From Phycisphaerae bacterium (GTDB taxonomy: Bacteria; Planctomycetota; Phycisphaerae; Phycisphaerales; UBA1924), in assembly GCA_016794925.1 (NCBI GenBank), contig JAEUIW010000023.1:1-45218 (forward strand): a stretch of DNA of 45,218 nucleotides, written 5' to 3'. The notes beneath the pieces were generated by a model, which was not told where the DNA came from, made no database searches, and saw only the letters and a program-made list of their open reading frames with translations. Position numbers and translations under genes: made by a program. Every line of letters begins with the position of its first letter. Position 1 is the stretch's first letter. Positions 1-8,574 of the stretch are shown one piece after another.

Positions 1-13
1 CGACCCCCGGCCC

Positions 14-433
14 GTGGAACGCGAGCTGGCCAAGCTCCCGCCCCCGCGGGGCGAGACCGCCTTCGACGGGCTGCTGGACGGGCCCACCGAGCGTGAGATC
101 GAACGCGGGCTCCCCCCCGAGCAGCGTCCCGGCTTCGAGGTCGTGCTGCGCGTGCCCCTGCGCCATGGCGCGTTCGGCGCCGACGATGAACGCGACGCCA
201 TGGACCGCCTCGACGGACGGCTCGAACGCGGCATGAGCAAGAGCAAGGCGGGAATGCTCGAGACCCGCGAGATCGGCGGCGGGTGCGCGGAGTTCTTCAT
301 CACCGGCCCGCGCGAGGGTCCCCTGGTCCGGGCCGTGCGGGGCTGCCTCAAGGGGGTCGACCTGCCCCCGCGCACCCGCGCCCGGGTGCGCAAAGAAGGC
401 TCCGCCGGCAGGGGCAAGCCGGTCACGATGTAA
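14..433 (+). CDS. hypothetical protein, possibly 5'-truncated
   Basis: Protein of 139 residues from a GTG at 14. The frame stays open to the left edge of the window, so the true start may lie upstream. It is rich in Arg, Glu and Gly and has no membrane segment or signal peptide. A Gly-rich patch with one Cys (GGGCAEFF, about residue 90) precedes a basic tail. I do not recognise the family. The stop at 431-433 lies 12 bases before a 42-codon ORF, which in turn overlaps the next gene, so the three probably form one transcript. High GC at third codon positions supports real coding. Confidence 0.55.
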   Translation: MERELAKLPPPRGETAFDGLLDGPTEREIERGLPPEQRPGFEVVLRVPLRHGAFGADDERDAMDRLDGRLERGMSKSKAGMLETREIGGGCAEFFITGPREGPLVRAVRGCLKGVDLPPRTRARVRKEGSAGRGKPVTM

Positions 434-445
434 CACGCGGCACCC

Positions 446-574
446 ATGTTCGCGAACCCCGAGATGAAAGAGCGTGCCCTCGACGTGCTCCGGCAGGTGA
501 CGCAGGAGTTCGATCGGGACATGGGCACATCGATATACCCGGTGCTGCATCGGGCGCTGCAGGGTGGTCTGTGA
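446..574 (+). CDS. 42-residue small ORF coupled to next gene
   Basis: An ATG at 446 opens a 42-residue reading frame ending TGA at 572-574. The protein begins MFANPEMKERALDVL and looks like a soluble amphipathic helix pair. Its stop overlaps the GTG start of the following gene in a GTGA arrangement, a common sign of translational coupling. It sits 12 bases after the preceding stop. The function is unknown; it could also be a translated leader of the next gene. Confidence rests on the spacing and overlap only. Confidence 0.45.
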   Translation: MFANPEMKERALDVLRQVTQEFDRDMGTSIYPVLHRALQGGL

Positions 575-1509
575 GTCGTGCCCCCGAAGCGCCCGTGCCG
601 GAGCAGGCGCTGTACTTCGTCGGTCAGAAGAAGGCCTCCGACTGGTGGGTGCTGGCCGACCCGGCGTGGGAGCGGGCGCACGCGCACATCACGTTCTGCC
701 ACTATTGCGGGCGGTACTTCCCCCCGCGGCCCGCGACCGGGCTCGACATCGCCCTCAAGCAGCTCCAGAAGTATCAGGTCGCCGAGACCGCCTACCGCAG
801 TTCGATCCCGGTGCTGTCGGTTGCGTTCTTCGAGCACATCCGGGCGTACGCGCCCGGGTGCATCACGGGCGCGTGCCGCTGGGGGGACGGCCGCCCGATC
901 ATGACGCACCTGACCTGGCACTTGCCCCCGGTCGTCACCATCCGCGGGGGGCCCCGGAGCGGGCTTGCGTACTGCCTTCACTGCCGGCGCACGCAGTACC
1001 GACCCAGGTACTCCCGCTTCTGCGATGATCAATACGTGCTGGCCGCGCACGTGCCCGACACGCAACGCGTGTACATGACGGACAGCGGCGAGCCCGCGCT
1101 GTGGGGCTGGATGGTCCGGACCATCCCGTGGGAGAAGTTCTCCAACGTGATGTACTACCCGCTCGCGATCCGCGAGACCCCGCTCGACGGTTATCCGGCC
1201 GACCTGGAACTCGAACGGAAGCGGCCCGACCCGGCCGCCATTCCGCCCCCCCCACTCCCGCCGCCGCGCTCGCTGACGCCCAATGCCGATTGCTACACGA
1301 GGTTCCTGGCCTTGCGCCGGGCCTCGGGAACCTCCGTGGACCCTTTCCTCACAGAGGAGGTCGTGCGCAACATGCTCGCGGCTCTTCCGGCGGACCAGAC
1401 GCAAGGGATGCTGGAACTCCCCGACTCCACGTTCTGGTGGTGCATCAAAAGGTTTGCCTCGTACCACATCGACAAGATCAACAAGGAGTCCGCTGAGCCG
1501 TACGGCTGA
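571..1509 (+). CDS. hypothetical protein with zinc-ribbon cysteines
   Basis: Protein of 312 residues of unknown family. I chose the GTG at 571 because it overlaps the preceding small ORF (GTGA) and has AGGGTGG just upstream; the frame itself is open back to 283. Two cysteine clusters, CHYC near residue 48 and CLHC followed by a later Cys near residues 130-150, suggest a zinc ribbon or zinc-stabilised fold. A Pro-rich stretch (IPPPPLPPP) near residue 225 separates the N-terminal part from a C-terminal helical region. There is no signal peptide or membrane segment. The neighbouring genes are also unknowns, so context does not reveal a role. Confidence 0.6.
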   Translation: MSRAPEAPVPEQALYFVGQKKASDWWVLADPAWERAHAHITFCHYCGRYFPPRPATGLDIALKQLQKYQVAETAYRSSIPVLSVAFFEHIRAYAPGCITGACRWGDGRPIMTHLTWHLPPVVTIRGGPRSGLAYCLHCRRTQYRPRYSRFCDDQYVLAAHVPDTQRVYMTDSGEPALWGWMVRTIPWEKFSNVMYYPLAIRETPLDGYPADLELERKRPDPAAIPPPPLPPPRSLTPNADCYTRFLALRRASGTSVDPFLTEEVVRNMLAALPADQTQGMLELPDSTFWWCIKRFASYHIDKINKESAEPYG

Positions 1510-1555
1510 GCACCAACACGTTCCGCATGGTCCGGGCCGGCCAGCCCGAGGAAGG

Positions 1556-1619
1556 CGAACCGGGTGAAGGAGGGGGTGAGGGGGGAGAGGGAGGGGGTGG
1601 GGGTAGGGCGGAGGACGAG
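1556..1619 (+). repeat. G-rich polypurine tract
   Basis: About 60 bases of almost pure purine with repeated runs of three to six G separated by A or T. It lies in the 243-bp gap between the unknown gene ending at 1509 and the pseudopilin operon starting at 1753. Several runs of three or more G could form a G-quadruplex on the + strand. The rest of the gap shows no ORF; AAAGGAG at about 1739-1745 is the ribosome-binding site of the next gene. Confidence 0.6.
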
Positions 1620-1752
1620 ACGGGCGCATGGCATGCACGCCACGGCTCAACATCATCGCCGCAAAGGCCCGATCCCCGAAATACCCCGGCCGGCGTACCG
1701 TTAGGCTCCTCGATCAGCCCCCGTTCGCGGCGGGCCACAAAGGAGTCCGGTT

Positions 1753-2175
1753 ATGGGTCGCTCCACGCCGCCGCCCCTCACCCTCGCGCGCCGCCGCCGC
1801 GCCTTCACCCTCCTGGAAATGGTCCTGGTCACCGTGATCATCGCGGTGCTGGCCACCATCGTCGTGATCAACTTTGCGGGCCGCACGGACACCGTCAACC
1901 TCAACGTCACCAAGACCCGCATCGGACAGGTGCGCGACGCGGTGCAGGAGTACTACAGCCGCTTCGGCTCGTACCCACCCAACCTCGAGGCGCTCGTCAG
2001 CGGAGGCATGCTCACCAAGATTCCCCAGGACCCCTGGAACCGCAATCTCGTCTACATCATCTACGCCGACGCCGCCGAAGGCCAACGGCCGTACGACCTC
2101 TACAGCCTCGGCAAGGACGGCATCGCCGGGAACGCCGACGACATCAGCGTCTGGACCATGGAGAACCGCAAGTAG
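1753..2175 (+). CDS. gspG: type II secretion major pseudopilin GspG-like
   Basis: Pseudopilin of 140 residues. The prepilin N-terminus has a basic leader, the FTLLEM cleavage region with Glu5 of the mature protein, then a hydrophobic helix (about residues 21-42). The C-terminal globular part has the GspG hallmarks: a YYSRFGSYPP segment, PQDPWNRN, YDLYSLGKDG and a GNADDI loop that binds calcium in this family. The residue before the cleavage site is Ala instead of the usual Gly. AAAGGAG sits 8 bases before the ATG. It is the first gene of the pseudopilin operon and is expected to form the periplasmic pseudopilus after cleavage by prepilin peptidase, which is not encoded here. Identification is strong. 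Confidence 0.93.
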   Translation: MGRSTPPPLTLARRRRAFTLLEMVLVTVIIAVLATIVVINFAGRTDTVNLNVTKTRIGQVRDAVQEYYSRFGSYPPNLEALVSGGMLTKIPQDPWNRNLVYIIYADAAEGQRPYDLYSLGKDGIAGNADDISVWTMENRK

Positions 2176-2234
2176 CCGCGCGCGCGCCCGCCACGCCCGT
2201 TCCGCAACCCCGTTCGGCTCGGCCGGAGGCCGAC

Positions 2235-2870
2235 ATGAACACTGCCGCATCACACTCCATCCGCGGCGTCACGCTGATCGAAGTCGTGCTCGCCGCAGCA
2301 CTCCTCGGCACGCTCGCCGTCACCGTCGGAGCGCTCCTGGCCCACATGCAGGGCGCCCGCACCCGCGAAGACCAGCGCCTCGGCGCGTACGAGCTGGCCA
2401 ACCGCAAAGTGCTCGAGTACCTTGACGACCGCAAGGCGGTCGGCGACGACAACCTCCCTCAGGAATACGACCGCTGGCGCTACCGCTGGTCCATCAGCGA
2501 GGAGCCCGTCGAGCTCGTCGCCCGTGCCCCCGCCGCGGCACCCTCCACCGCCGCCGCATCCCGTTCCGCCGCCATCGCCTCCCAGCACCCCGACCGGTTC
2601 CGGCTCCTGACCGTCAGCGTCTGGGCCGTGGACGAGACCGCCGCCGCGCGATCCTCAGCCCCGCGCGGCGAGCTGCTCGCCCAGATCGCCCGCGTCTACG
2701 ACCCGCTCAATCTCTCCCGCAACCCCGACGCCGCCGGCCGCCTCATGGACGACAAGCAGGAGCTCCAGCGCCGCCTGTTCGACTCGGGCATCGGCCCCGC
2801 CCCGGGCGCCAAGGGGTCCCCGCCACCTCCCCCCCCGCCGTCGCGCGGCACAAGGGGATCAAAGCCATGA
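2235..2870 (+). CDS. minor pseudopilin, GspI-like
   Basis: Protein of 211 residues with a prepilin N-terminus: a short leader ending RG, then VTLIEVVLAAALLGTLAV, giving Gly at -1 and Glu at +5. The order G-I-J-K and the following LANRKVLEYLDD segment suggest GspI, the minor pseudopilin that seeds the pilus tip with J and K. The rest is Ala/Pro-rich and diverges from classical GspI, and it is longer than the usual 120 or so residues. The ATG at 2235 is placed just before the leader. The stop overlaps the next start (ATGA, 2867-2870). Confidence 0.75.
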   Translation: MNTAASHSIRGVTLIEVVLAAALLGTLAVTVGALLAHMQGARTREDQRLGAYELANRKVLEYLDDRKAVGDDNLPQEYDRWRYRWSISEEPVELVARAPAAAPSTAAASRSAAIASQHPDRFRLLTVSVWAVDETAAARSSAPRGELLAQIARVYDPLNLSRNPDAAGRLMDDKQELQRRLFDSGIGPAPGAKGSPPPPPPPSRGTRGSKP

Positions 2871-3889
2871 ACGCCGCCGCACGCCCCCGATTCCCCGTTC
2901 ATCGGGCACGCCCCGCGCGCGGGTTCACGCTCCTGGAAGTCACGCTCGCCGCCATCCTCGGCGCCACGGTCGTCATGGCCTGCTCGGCGATGTTCATGTC
3001 CCTCGACCGCGGACAACGCCTCGCGGAAACCAAACTCAAGGAACGCCAGGAGCTGGTGCGCACGCACCGCACGGTGACCCGGGCCCTTCGCCTGCTGCTC
3101 ATGTCCGACCTCAAGGCGCCCGCGAAGCCCATCGGCGCCGCGGCTTCCGACGTCCCCGACCCCGGCGCCAATCTCCCGCGCCGCATGACCCTCGAGCCCG
3201 ACGCCACGCTCGTCGACGGTGTCCGGTTCCAGCGCTTCGAGCTCGTCCTGCGCGCGGATCCCATCTATCTCCATGAAAGCGCGCTCGACCAGCCCGGTTC
3301 CGATGCCAACGCGCGCGCGAAGAACGCCACATCTTCCGCGGCTCCCGCGTTCGGCGGCGGCGGGTCGGTGATCCGCGGCGTCTTTGAGGTCCGCCCCGCC
3401 TCGCCGGCACCGGGCGCCGGGATCCCGACGCCCCGCCCTGCCGGCCCATCACTCTGGTGGCGCATCATCCCCCCCGACGGTTCCGTGGGCGGCGAGGTCG
3501 AACTGGTCCGCGATCTCGCTTCCGTCCATTGGATCGCGCGCGCGAAGAACGAATCCTCCGACACCCTGCGCGCCCTGCGCCCCGACGACCTGCCGGCCTA
3601 CATCCAGCTCAAGCTCCAGACCCGGTCCGGCGGCTGGGCCGACTGGATGTTCGAGGTCATGTGGCGCAGCGGGTCCGAGGATCAGACCGCCGACGAGACC
3701 GACGACGGCGTCAAACCGTCCGGCGCGGGCGGCGGACCTTCGGGCCGCACGGGCGCGGGGTCGCGCCCCGGGGGCCCCGCCAGCAGCGGCCCCAGCCGAC
3801 AGGTCCAGCCCGCCGGAGCCACGCGCGCCCCGGGCGTGCCCGCGATCCGCTCCGGCTCGCGCCCACCCTCGGGTGGAGGCCAGCCATGA
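2867..3889 (+). CDS. minor pseudopilin, GspJ-like
   Basis: Protein of 340 residues with a prepilin leader ending ARG and the mature start FTLLEVTLAAILGATVV (Glu5 present). A helical region (RQELVRTHRTVTRAL) follows, then a long beta-rich body with several W residues (LWWRIIPP, GGWADWMFEVMW), matching the GspJ outline although the family is usually near 200 residues. The tail (about residue 285 on) is a Gly/Ser/Pro-rich extension, probably disordered. Both ends overlap neighbours by 4 bases (ATGA), so it is translationally coupled to the I-like and K-like genes. Confidence 0.75.
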   Translation: MNAAARPRFPVHRARPARGFTLLEVTLAAILGATVVMACSAMFMSLDRGQRLAETKLKERQELVRTHRTVTRALRLLLMSDLKAPAKPIGAAASDVPDPGANLPRRMTLEPDATLVDGVRFQRFELVLRADPIYLHESALDQPGSDANARAKNATSSAAPAFGGGGSVIRGVFEVRPASPAPGAGIPTPRPAGPSLWWRIIPPDGSVGGEVELVRDLASVHWIARAKNESSDTLRALRPDDLPAYIQLKLQTRSGGWADWMFEVMWRSGSEDQTADETDDGVKPSGAGGGPSGRTGAGSRPGGPASSGPSRQVQPAGATRAPGVPAIRSGSRPPSGGGQP

Positions 3890-4722
3890 CCCGCGACCGG
3901 GCCTTCGCACTCGTGCTCGTCGTGATGCTCTCCCTTGTTGTCGGGGTAACGGGCGTGATCATCCTCGATCGCGTCGGGATCGGTCGGCTGGCATCGGATT
4001 CGCAAGTCGAGGTTTACAAGAGCCATCACTCCGGGGCGGGGATGAACGAGCTCTTCAAGGACTGGGCCCGAACCGTTAAGAACGATGTCGCCTCCAACCT
4101 CACCCCGGACGGTCTCGCGTTCGAGGTCAAGCTCCCCCGCGACGGCCTGGTGCGGATGTACCTGGGTGACGCCCAGGGCGCGGCGCTCCGCAAGCCGCGC
4201 GGGCTGACCGAGCCGGCGTTGTCCGCCGCTCGGCGCGCCGCGCGCACGCTGGCCGCGTCGGGCGCCAAGGCCGCTCGGGGCGTGGTCGGGACCGGCCAGG
4301 CTCTCCTGCGTGAGGTCGGCCCGGCGCGCGTGAGCCTGAACTCGGCGCCCGAGCCGGTGCTGCTGGCGGTTGCGCAGGCGAGCATGGACGGTGACGCCGC
4401 CCAGCAGGTGGTGAACGCCATCATGATCAAGCGGGCGCAGGGTCCGATTCGGCAGCTCGAGCTCGCCGGGATCATGGAGGAAGCCGTCGTGAAGCCCGAC
4501 GAACGGACGCTCTTCGAGTCGCTTGTCGAAGCCACCCCCACGCTCTGGTGGGCGGAGGCCGATGTCCTCGGGGCCGGAGGCCGGGTGGAGGAACGTTGGG
4601 CGGGGCTGATCGAGGTTCGACCGGTCAACGAGACAAGCGGCGAGCGATTCGGCAACAGCGGGCCCGTGCTGGAATGGGCGCGCATCCGCCCGGAAGAAAG
4701 CCGACGCAGGAATCGACCCTGA
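3886..4722 (+). CDS. GspK-like minor pseudopilin
   Basis: Protein of 278 residues starting at the ATG that overlaps the previous stop. It has a short charged leader and a hydrophobic helix (AFALVLVVMLSLVVGVTGVII) without Glu5, the usual state in GspK, the tip pseudopilin. The segment RVSLNSAPEPVLLAVA and the following helical region match the GspK helix-hairpin-helix insertion (N-A-A/P-x-x-V-L motif). GspK caps the pseudopilus together with I and J. Length is slightly below classical GspK (about 320). The next gene follows after 45 bases. Confidence 0.8.
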   Translation: MTRDRAFALVLVVMLSLVVGVTGVIILDRVGIGRLASDSQVEVYKSHHSGAGMNELFKDWARTVKNDVASNLTPDGLAFEVKLPRDGLVRMYLGDAQGAALRKPRGLTEPALSAARRAARTLAASGAKAARGVVGTGQALLREVGPARVSLNSAPEPVLLAVAQASMDGDAAQQVVNAIMIKRAQGPIRQLELAGIMEEAVVKPDERTLFESLVEATPTLWWAEADVLGAGGRVEERWAGLIEVRPVNETSGERFGNSGPVLEWARIRPEESRRRNRP

Positions 4723-4767
4723 GGCTCGGGCGCGCGGCCCCGTCGCCCGCGGGATAAGGTGTGGACC

Positions 4768-5535
4768 ATGACAACTCCGATCCGCGGCAGAGACTGGGCC
4801 CGACGCACGGCGGTGCGCGCACAAGCCGCCGCGGCGGTGCTCGTGGGCGTGGGCGCCATCGCCGCGGTGAGCCCGATGCCGTTCCTGAACACGGAGTCGG
4901 CCGACGCATCCGCGAGCGCCGCCGCGCCCCCGCCCCTCTCCCCGCCCAAGGCCGCGCCCCCCGTCGACTACGAGAGCCTCGCGGTCACGCTGGCATCGGC
5001 CGGTCCGGCGTGGACGCCGCGTCCCGAGGGTGAGGCGGGGCCCACGGAAGCGTCGCCCGCCGAGCCGCCGCCCCCGCACGCCGTGAACTGGAAGTACATG
5101 GGCTCGATCTCGAGCGGCGCCGGCACGCTCGCGGTGCTGATGTACGACGGTCATCAGCACCTGGTGGCCGAGGGCGCCGAGGTGGGCGGGCCGGGAGGAC
5201 CGAGGCTGGTGCGCGTCGACGCGAAGTCCGCGGTGGTCTCGGAACACGGTGCGGAGCGCACGCTGGAGCTCACGCCACGGGGCACGTATTGGCCCGACGG
5301 CGCCGCGTCGGCTTCCCCCCACGGCGCCACGCCGAACGCCCCCAGGGTGATGGGGGAGAGCGTGATCACACCGCCGGGGGTGAACCGGACGGGCGTGGCG
5401 CGCCCCGACCGCGGCGGGCTGAAACCCGGGGCACGCGGTCCCCAGACGTCGCCGCCTCTGAACGCGCCGCCGCTGCCACTGTCCAATACCCGGCGCGACC
5501 CGCGCGAGCACCGGGAGGAGGCGCCGGATCGTTGA
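4768..5535 (+). CDS. GspC/PilP-like inner-membrane protein
   Basis: Protein of 255 residues. I chose the ATG at 4768 because AAGGTG lies about 7 bases upstream; the GTG at 4759 sits inside that ribosome-binding site. One transmembrane helix (residues about 19-36), a Pro/Ala-rich periplasmic linker, then a small beta domain (WKYMGSISSGAG through VSEHGAERTLEL, about residues 107-165) resembling the HR domain of GspC and PilP. In those families it contacts the outer-membrane secretin. The C-terminal 90 residues are Pro-rich. The secretin gene is not in this window. The stop overlaps the TTG start of the next gene. Confidence 0.7.
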   Translation: MTTPIRGRDWARRTAVRAQAAAAVLVGVGAIAAVSPMPFLNTESADASASAAAPPPLSPPKAAPPVDYESLAVTLASAGPAWTPRPEGEAGPTEASPAEPPPPHAVNWKYMGSISSGAGTLAVLMYDGHQHLVAEGAEVGGPGGPRLVRVDAKSAVVSEHGAERTLELTPRGTYWPDGAASASPHGATPNAPRVMGESVITPPGVNRTGVARPDRGGLKPGARGPQTSPPLNAPPLPLSNTRRDPREHREEAPDR

Positions 5536-7340
5536 ACGGGGTCGTCTGCTATGTCGAGCGGGGCGCGGGGGGGTCGGGAATCCGGCGTCTGCGCCTGATC
5601 GGCGGGGGCGACCGCCGAGTGTGGGAGCTCCCGTCCGCGCCCGCCGCGCCGTCCCCGGGCGACGCGGGAGCTTCGGCGACGGAGGCGCTGGACAGCATCC
5701 GGCGCGGCGCGGCGTGGATCGCCGACCAGCTGCGCGGGGGCGCGCGGGAACTGTCCGCGGTCTGCCTCGACGCGGCGGGGAGCATCTGCACGTGGCTCGA
5801 CGCGCCGGGCGATGACGACGCGGTGGTGGCCGCGGCGCTGTCAACGGGGGAGGAGTCGCGCGGCCCGGACGAGCCGATCGAGGACGGAGCGGGCGCCGGA
5901 GTTGGGAAGGCGTCCTCCTGGAGCAACCCCGCGGTCGGATACGGGATCGAACGCTCGGTGCAGGCGCTCGCGGACCCGGCCGCCACGACGACCGAGTCCG
6001 GCGTGCGCCGTCTGGCGGTGGTGAGCGTGCCCGACGCCGAAGCGCGGGTGCTGGTGGATGAGCTGGACGCGCTGGGAGTGGTGGTGCGCCGGGTGATGAG
6101 TCTGTGGCACGCCCTGGCGGCGTGGGACGCGCCGCGATCGGCGCCCGCGCCGGGCGACGGGGTGCTCGATTCGTCATCCGACGGCATCTTCGCGTCGATC
6201 ATCGTCGAGCCCGCGGAGGCCGGCGGCGCGGGGACCGGGGACGGCGGCCGCCTCGTCTGGTCGTGGTCGCGGGGCGGCGAATTGCTCGCGGGCGGCTCCA
6301 TGCGGCTGCGGGCAGCGCCCGGCACCAGCCCCGCCGGCGCCGAGCCGTCGGCACGCGAGGCGACGCTGGCGCGCCGGACCGGCATCGGCGCCGACGAGCC
6401 GCGCCCGGTGCTCCTGGACCGCGCGGCGGTGGGCCGGCTGGCCGGCGAGTGGATCGGCTGGAGTCTGCAGCTGGGCGGCGCGCCGGCGCGGGTCGTGTGC
6501 CTGCTTCCGCCGGGGACAACGTCCGGTGCGGAGGGCGCGGCCGAGGCCAGTTCGGGCGAGATGCTGGTACGCGCGTGGCCCGATGCGACCGTCGACGTGG
6601 CCTTCGACGCCGACCCGGTCGGCTCGGCGCTGGCCCGTCTGGCTCGGGAAGGGACGGCCGACGAGTCGATCACGCCTCGGGGGGCGCTGATGGGGCTGAG
6701 CACGCGGCCCGGCACGGCCCACCGGTGGGCCCACGGGTGGTCCGCTGCGGCCCTGGCGTGCGCGGGGCTGGCGGTGGGCACGCTCGGCTGGCGGATCGGA
6801 TCGGCGAGCGGCGCGGCTCGCGATCGCGCGGCGGGGCTGGCGAAGGAACGCCTCATGCTGCTGGGCAACCTGACGGAGATCGTGCCCGACGCGACCACGC
6901 ACCCGGACCCGGCCCGCCTGCTCGACTCGAAGCTCTCGGAGCTGAACAAGGCGCGGAGCGAGGCCAGGCCCGAGCGGCCGGTGATGGCCGAACTGACGCG
7001 CGTGCTGACGGCCATCGACGACCGCACCAAGGCCGTCGGCGAAGGGGGCGACCGGCCGGAGCTGTCGCTGCTGACCATCAGCAGCGGAGGCGCGTCCGTC
7101 ACCGTGAGAGTCGGCGGCCTGGAAACGGGGCCCTTGCTGCTTGACACGCTGCTGCAGTCCGCGCCCAAGACCAAGGAGATGTTGCTCTGGACGGGTTCCG
7201 GCGGTCGGGCCACCTCCGGCCGCCCCGGCGAGGGCCGGACCTACGTCCTCAACGGCCGCTGGATGGAGCGGGCCGCGGCGCCGGAATCCGGCCCGCCGAC
7301 CGGAGCGTCCACCGGCCCTCCCGGGGGAGGGACGCCATGA
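5532..7340 (+). CDS. GspL-like assembly protein (PilM/PilN-type)
   Basis: Protein of 602 residues if it starts at the TTG at 5532, which overlaps the previous stop as TTGA. No ATG or GTG fits the junction, and the open frame upstream runs inside the previous gene. The first 400 residues form an Ala/Gly-rich cytoplasmic region in the position of the actin-like GspL/PilM domain. One transmembrane helix follows (about residues 403-422, ALACAGLAVGTLGW), then a helical stretch and a ferredoxin-like periplasmic part as in PilN/GspL. GspL links the assembly ATPase GspE to the inner-membrane platform; gspE and gspF are not in this window. Sequence similarity is weak, so the call rests on architecture and gene order. 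Confidence 0.7.
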   Translation: MNGVVCYVERGAGGSGIRRLRLIGGGDRRVWELPSAPAAPSPGDAGASATEALDSIRRGAAWIADQLRGGARELSAVCLDAAGSICTWLDAPGDDDAVVAAALSTGEESRGPDEPIEDGAGAGVGKASSWSNPAVGYGIERSVQALADPAATTTESGVRRLAVVSVPDAEARVLVDELDALGVVVRRVMSLWHALAAWDAPRSAPAPGDGVLDSSSDGIFASIIVEPAEAGGAGTGDGGRLVWSWSRGGELLAGGSMRLRAAPGTSPAGAEPSAREATLARRTGIGADEPRPVLLDRAAVGRLAGEWIGWSLQLGGAPARVVCLLPPGTTSGAEGAAEASSGEMLVRAWPDATVDVAFDADPVGSALARLAREGTADESITPRGALMGLSTRPGTAHRWAHGWSAAALACAGLAVGTLGWRIGSASGAARDRAAGLAKERLMLLGNLTEIVPDATTHPDPARLLDSKLSELNKARSEARPERPVMAELTRVLTAIDDRTKAVGEGGDRPELSLLTISSGGASVTVRVGGLETGPLLLDTLLQSAPKTKEMLLWTGSGGRATSGRPGEGRTYVLNGRWMERAAAPESGPPTGASTGPPGGGTP

Positions 7341-7906
7341 GTGACGCCCTGGATCCGCGCGCGGAACTGGCGGCCACGGCGGCGCACACGCAGCGGCGCA
7401 ACACGCCGCGCCACCTGCTGGTCGCGGGCGCGGGCGTGCTGCTTGTGGGCGTGGCGTACGCGGGGCTGGAATGGTGGGGCCGGGGCTCGGCGCTGCGGCA
7501 GGAGGAGTACGAGCGGTCCCAGACCGAGGCGGTGCGGCAGAAGTCCGATGCGATCCGCGCCATCGTGAAATCCGGCGACGCGGAGCGGTTCAAGCGGGAC
7601 CTGCTCATCGTGTCCAAGCTCGATGACGTGGTCCGCAAGCAGCTGGGCGTGCCGGCGGAGAAGTCCTCGATCCAGGACGCGCAGCCCTCCTCGTCGAGCG
7701 GCAGGGGCGAGCTGGTGCGGCAGACCTGGAAGGTGGAGGTCAACGATCAGCCCGCGGAGGTGGTGCTGGCGGTGATCCGCGAGTGCCTGAAGGTCGCCCC
7801 GGGCATGGAGGTCTCGCAGGTCCGCCTCAACGCGGGCACGAGCCTCGAAACCTCCGTGGGATGGAAACTCATGCTGGACGTCTCCCGCTGGGAGCGACGG
7901 AACTGA
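7337..7906 (+). CDS. GspM/PilO-like inner-membrane protein
   Basis: Protein of 189 residues with a short cytoplasmic N-terminus, one membrane helix (about residues 25-45, LLVAGAGVLLVGVAYAGL), a helical stalk rich in Glu/Arg/Gln, and a C-terminal ferredoxin-like segment (WKVEVNDQPAEVVLAVIREC). This is the layout of GspM and PilO, which pair with GspL/PilN in the inner-membrane platform. The start overlaps the stop of the L-like gene (ATGA). The call depends mainly on topology and position. Confidence 0.7.
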   Translation: MSDALDPRAELAATAAHTQRRNTPRHLLVAGAGVLLVGVAYAGLEWWGRGSALRQEEYERSQTEAVRQKSDAIRAIVKSGDAERFKRDLLIVSKLDDVVRKQLGVPAEKSSIQDAQPSSSSGRGELVRQTWKVEVNDQPAEVVLAVIRECLKVAPGMEVSQVRLNAGTSLETSVGWKLMLDVSRWERRN

Positions 7907-7926
7907 CGACGGGAAGGAGCGAGGGC

Positions 7927-8538
7927 ATGCGGAGGAATCGGATCATCGGCCTCTCGGGGCTCGTGCTGGTCGCGTGCGTCGTCATGCACGGGTGCGCGTC
8001 CGCCGGCGGGGCCGGGGCCGGATCGGGCCAGGAACTCAGCGAGACGGGCCTGAAGATCGAGCGTGCCCACGCGCTGGCGCGCGACGCCCAGGCCGCCGAG
8101 CGCGAGGGGGACCTCGCCGCGGCCATCGACCTGTACAAGCGGGCCGTGGTCGAGTACCGCGATTTCGGCGCGGCGTGGAACAACCTCGGCGCCCTGCTGC
8201 TGGAGGATCAGAAGACCATGGCCGCGTCCGAGGCCTTCAAGCGTGCCATGGACCTGCTGCCGCGCGACCCGCGCCCGCCGACATCGCTGGGGGTGATCTG
8301 GGACCGCGCGGGGTACCCGGACGAGGCGAGCCGGTACTACGAGCTGGCCCTGCAGCGCGACCCCGAGCACCTGCCGGCCTTGCGGGCCTCCGCGGTGCTC
8401 GACCAGGAGCGCGGCAAGGGGAACGACGTGACCGCGCAGAACATCAAGCGGGCCCTGCTGCTGGAGACGGACACGAAGTGGAAGGAGTGGTTCCAGCGCG
8501 AGGCGCTGAAACTCCGGGCCAAGGGCTTCGAGGGGTAG
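7927..8538 (+). CDS. TPR-repeat lipoprotein
   Basis: Protein of 203 residues. GGAAGGAG lies 7-14 bases before the ATG. The N-terminus is a lipoprotein signal (IIGLSGLVLVAC), with a good LVAC lipobox giving Cys17; Cys23 (MHGC) is the alternative. The rest is a chain of TPR-type helix pairs: AREGDLAAAIDLYKRAV, WNNLGALLLEDQKTMAASEAFKRA, and the pair ending YELALQRDPEHLPAL. It closes the pseudopilin operon, 20 bases after the M-like gene. A PilF-like role in secretin assembly is plausible but inferred from position only. Confidence 0.8.
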   Translation: MRRNRIIGLSGLVLVACVVMHGCASAGGAGAGSGQELSETGLKIERAHALARDAQAAEREGDLAAAIDLYKRAVVEYRDFGAAWNNLGALLLEDQKTMAASEAFKRAMDLLPRDPRPPTSLGVIWDRAGYPDEASRYYELALQRDPEHLPALRASAVLDQERGKGNDVTAQNIKRALLLETDTKWKEWFQREALKLRAKGFEG

Positions 8539-8574
8539 ACGCGTGCCGCGGGGATGCGGAACATCGGATCGGCG

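Noticed and set aside
3682..6177. 831-codon open frame on the minus strand
   Set aside because: Arg/Pro-rich mirror of the GspJ-L genes; no domain, no ribosome-binding site, and lies across several well-supported genes.
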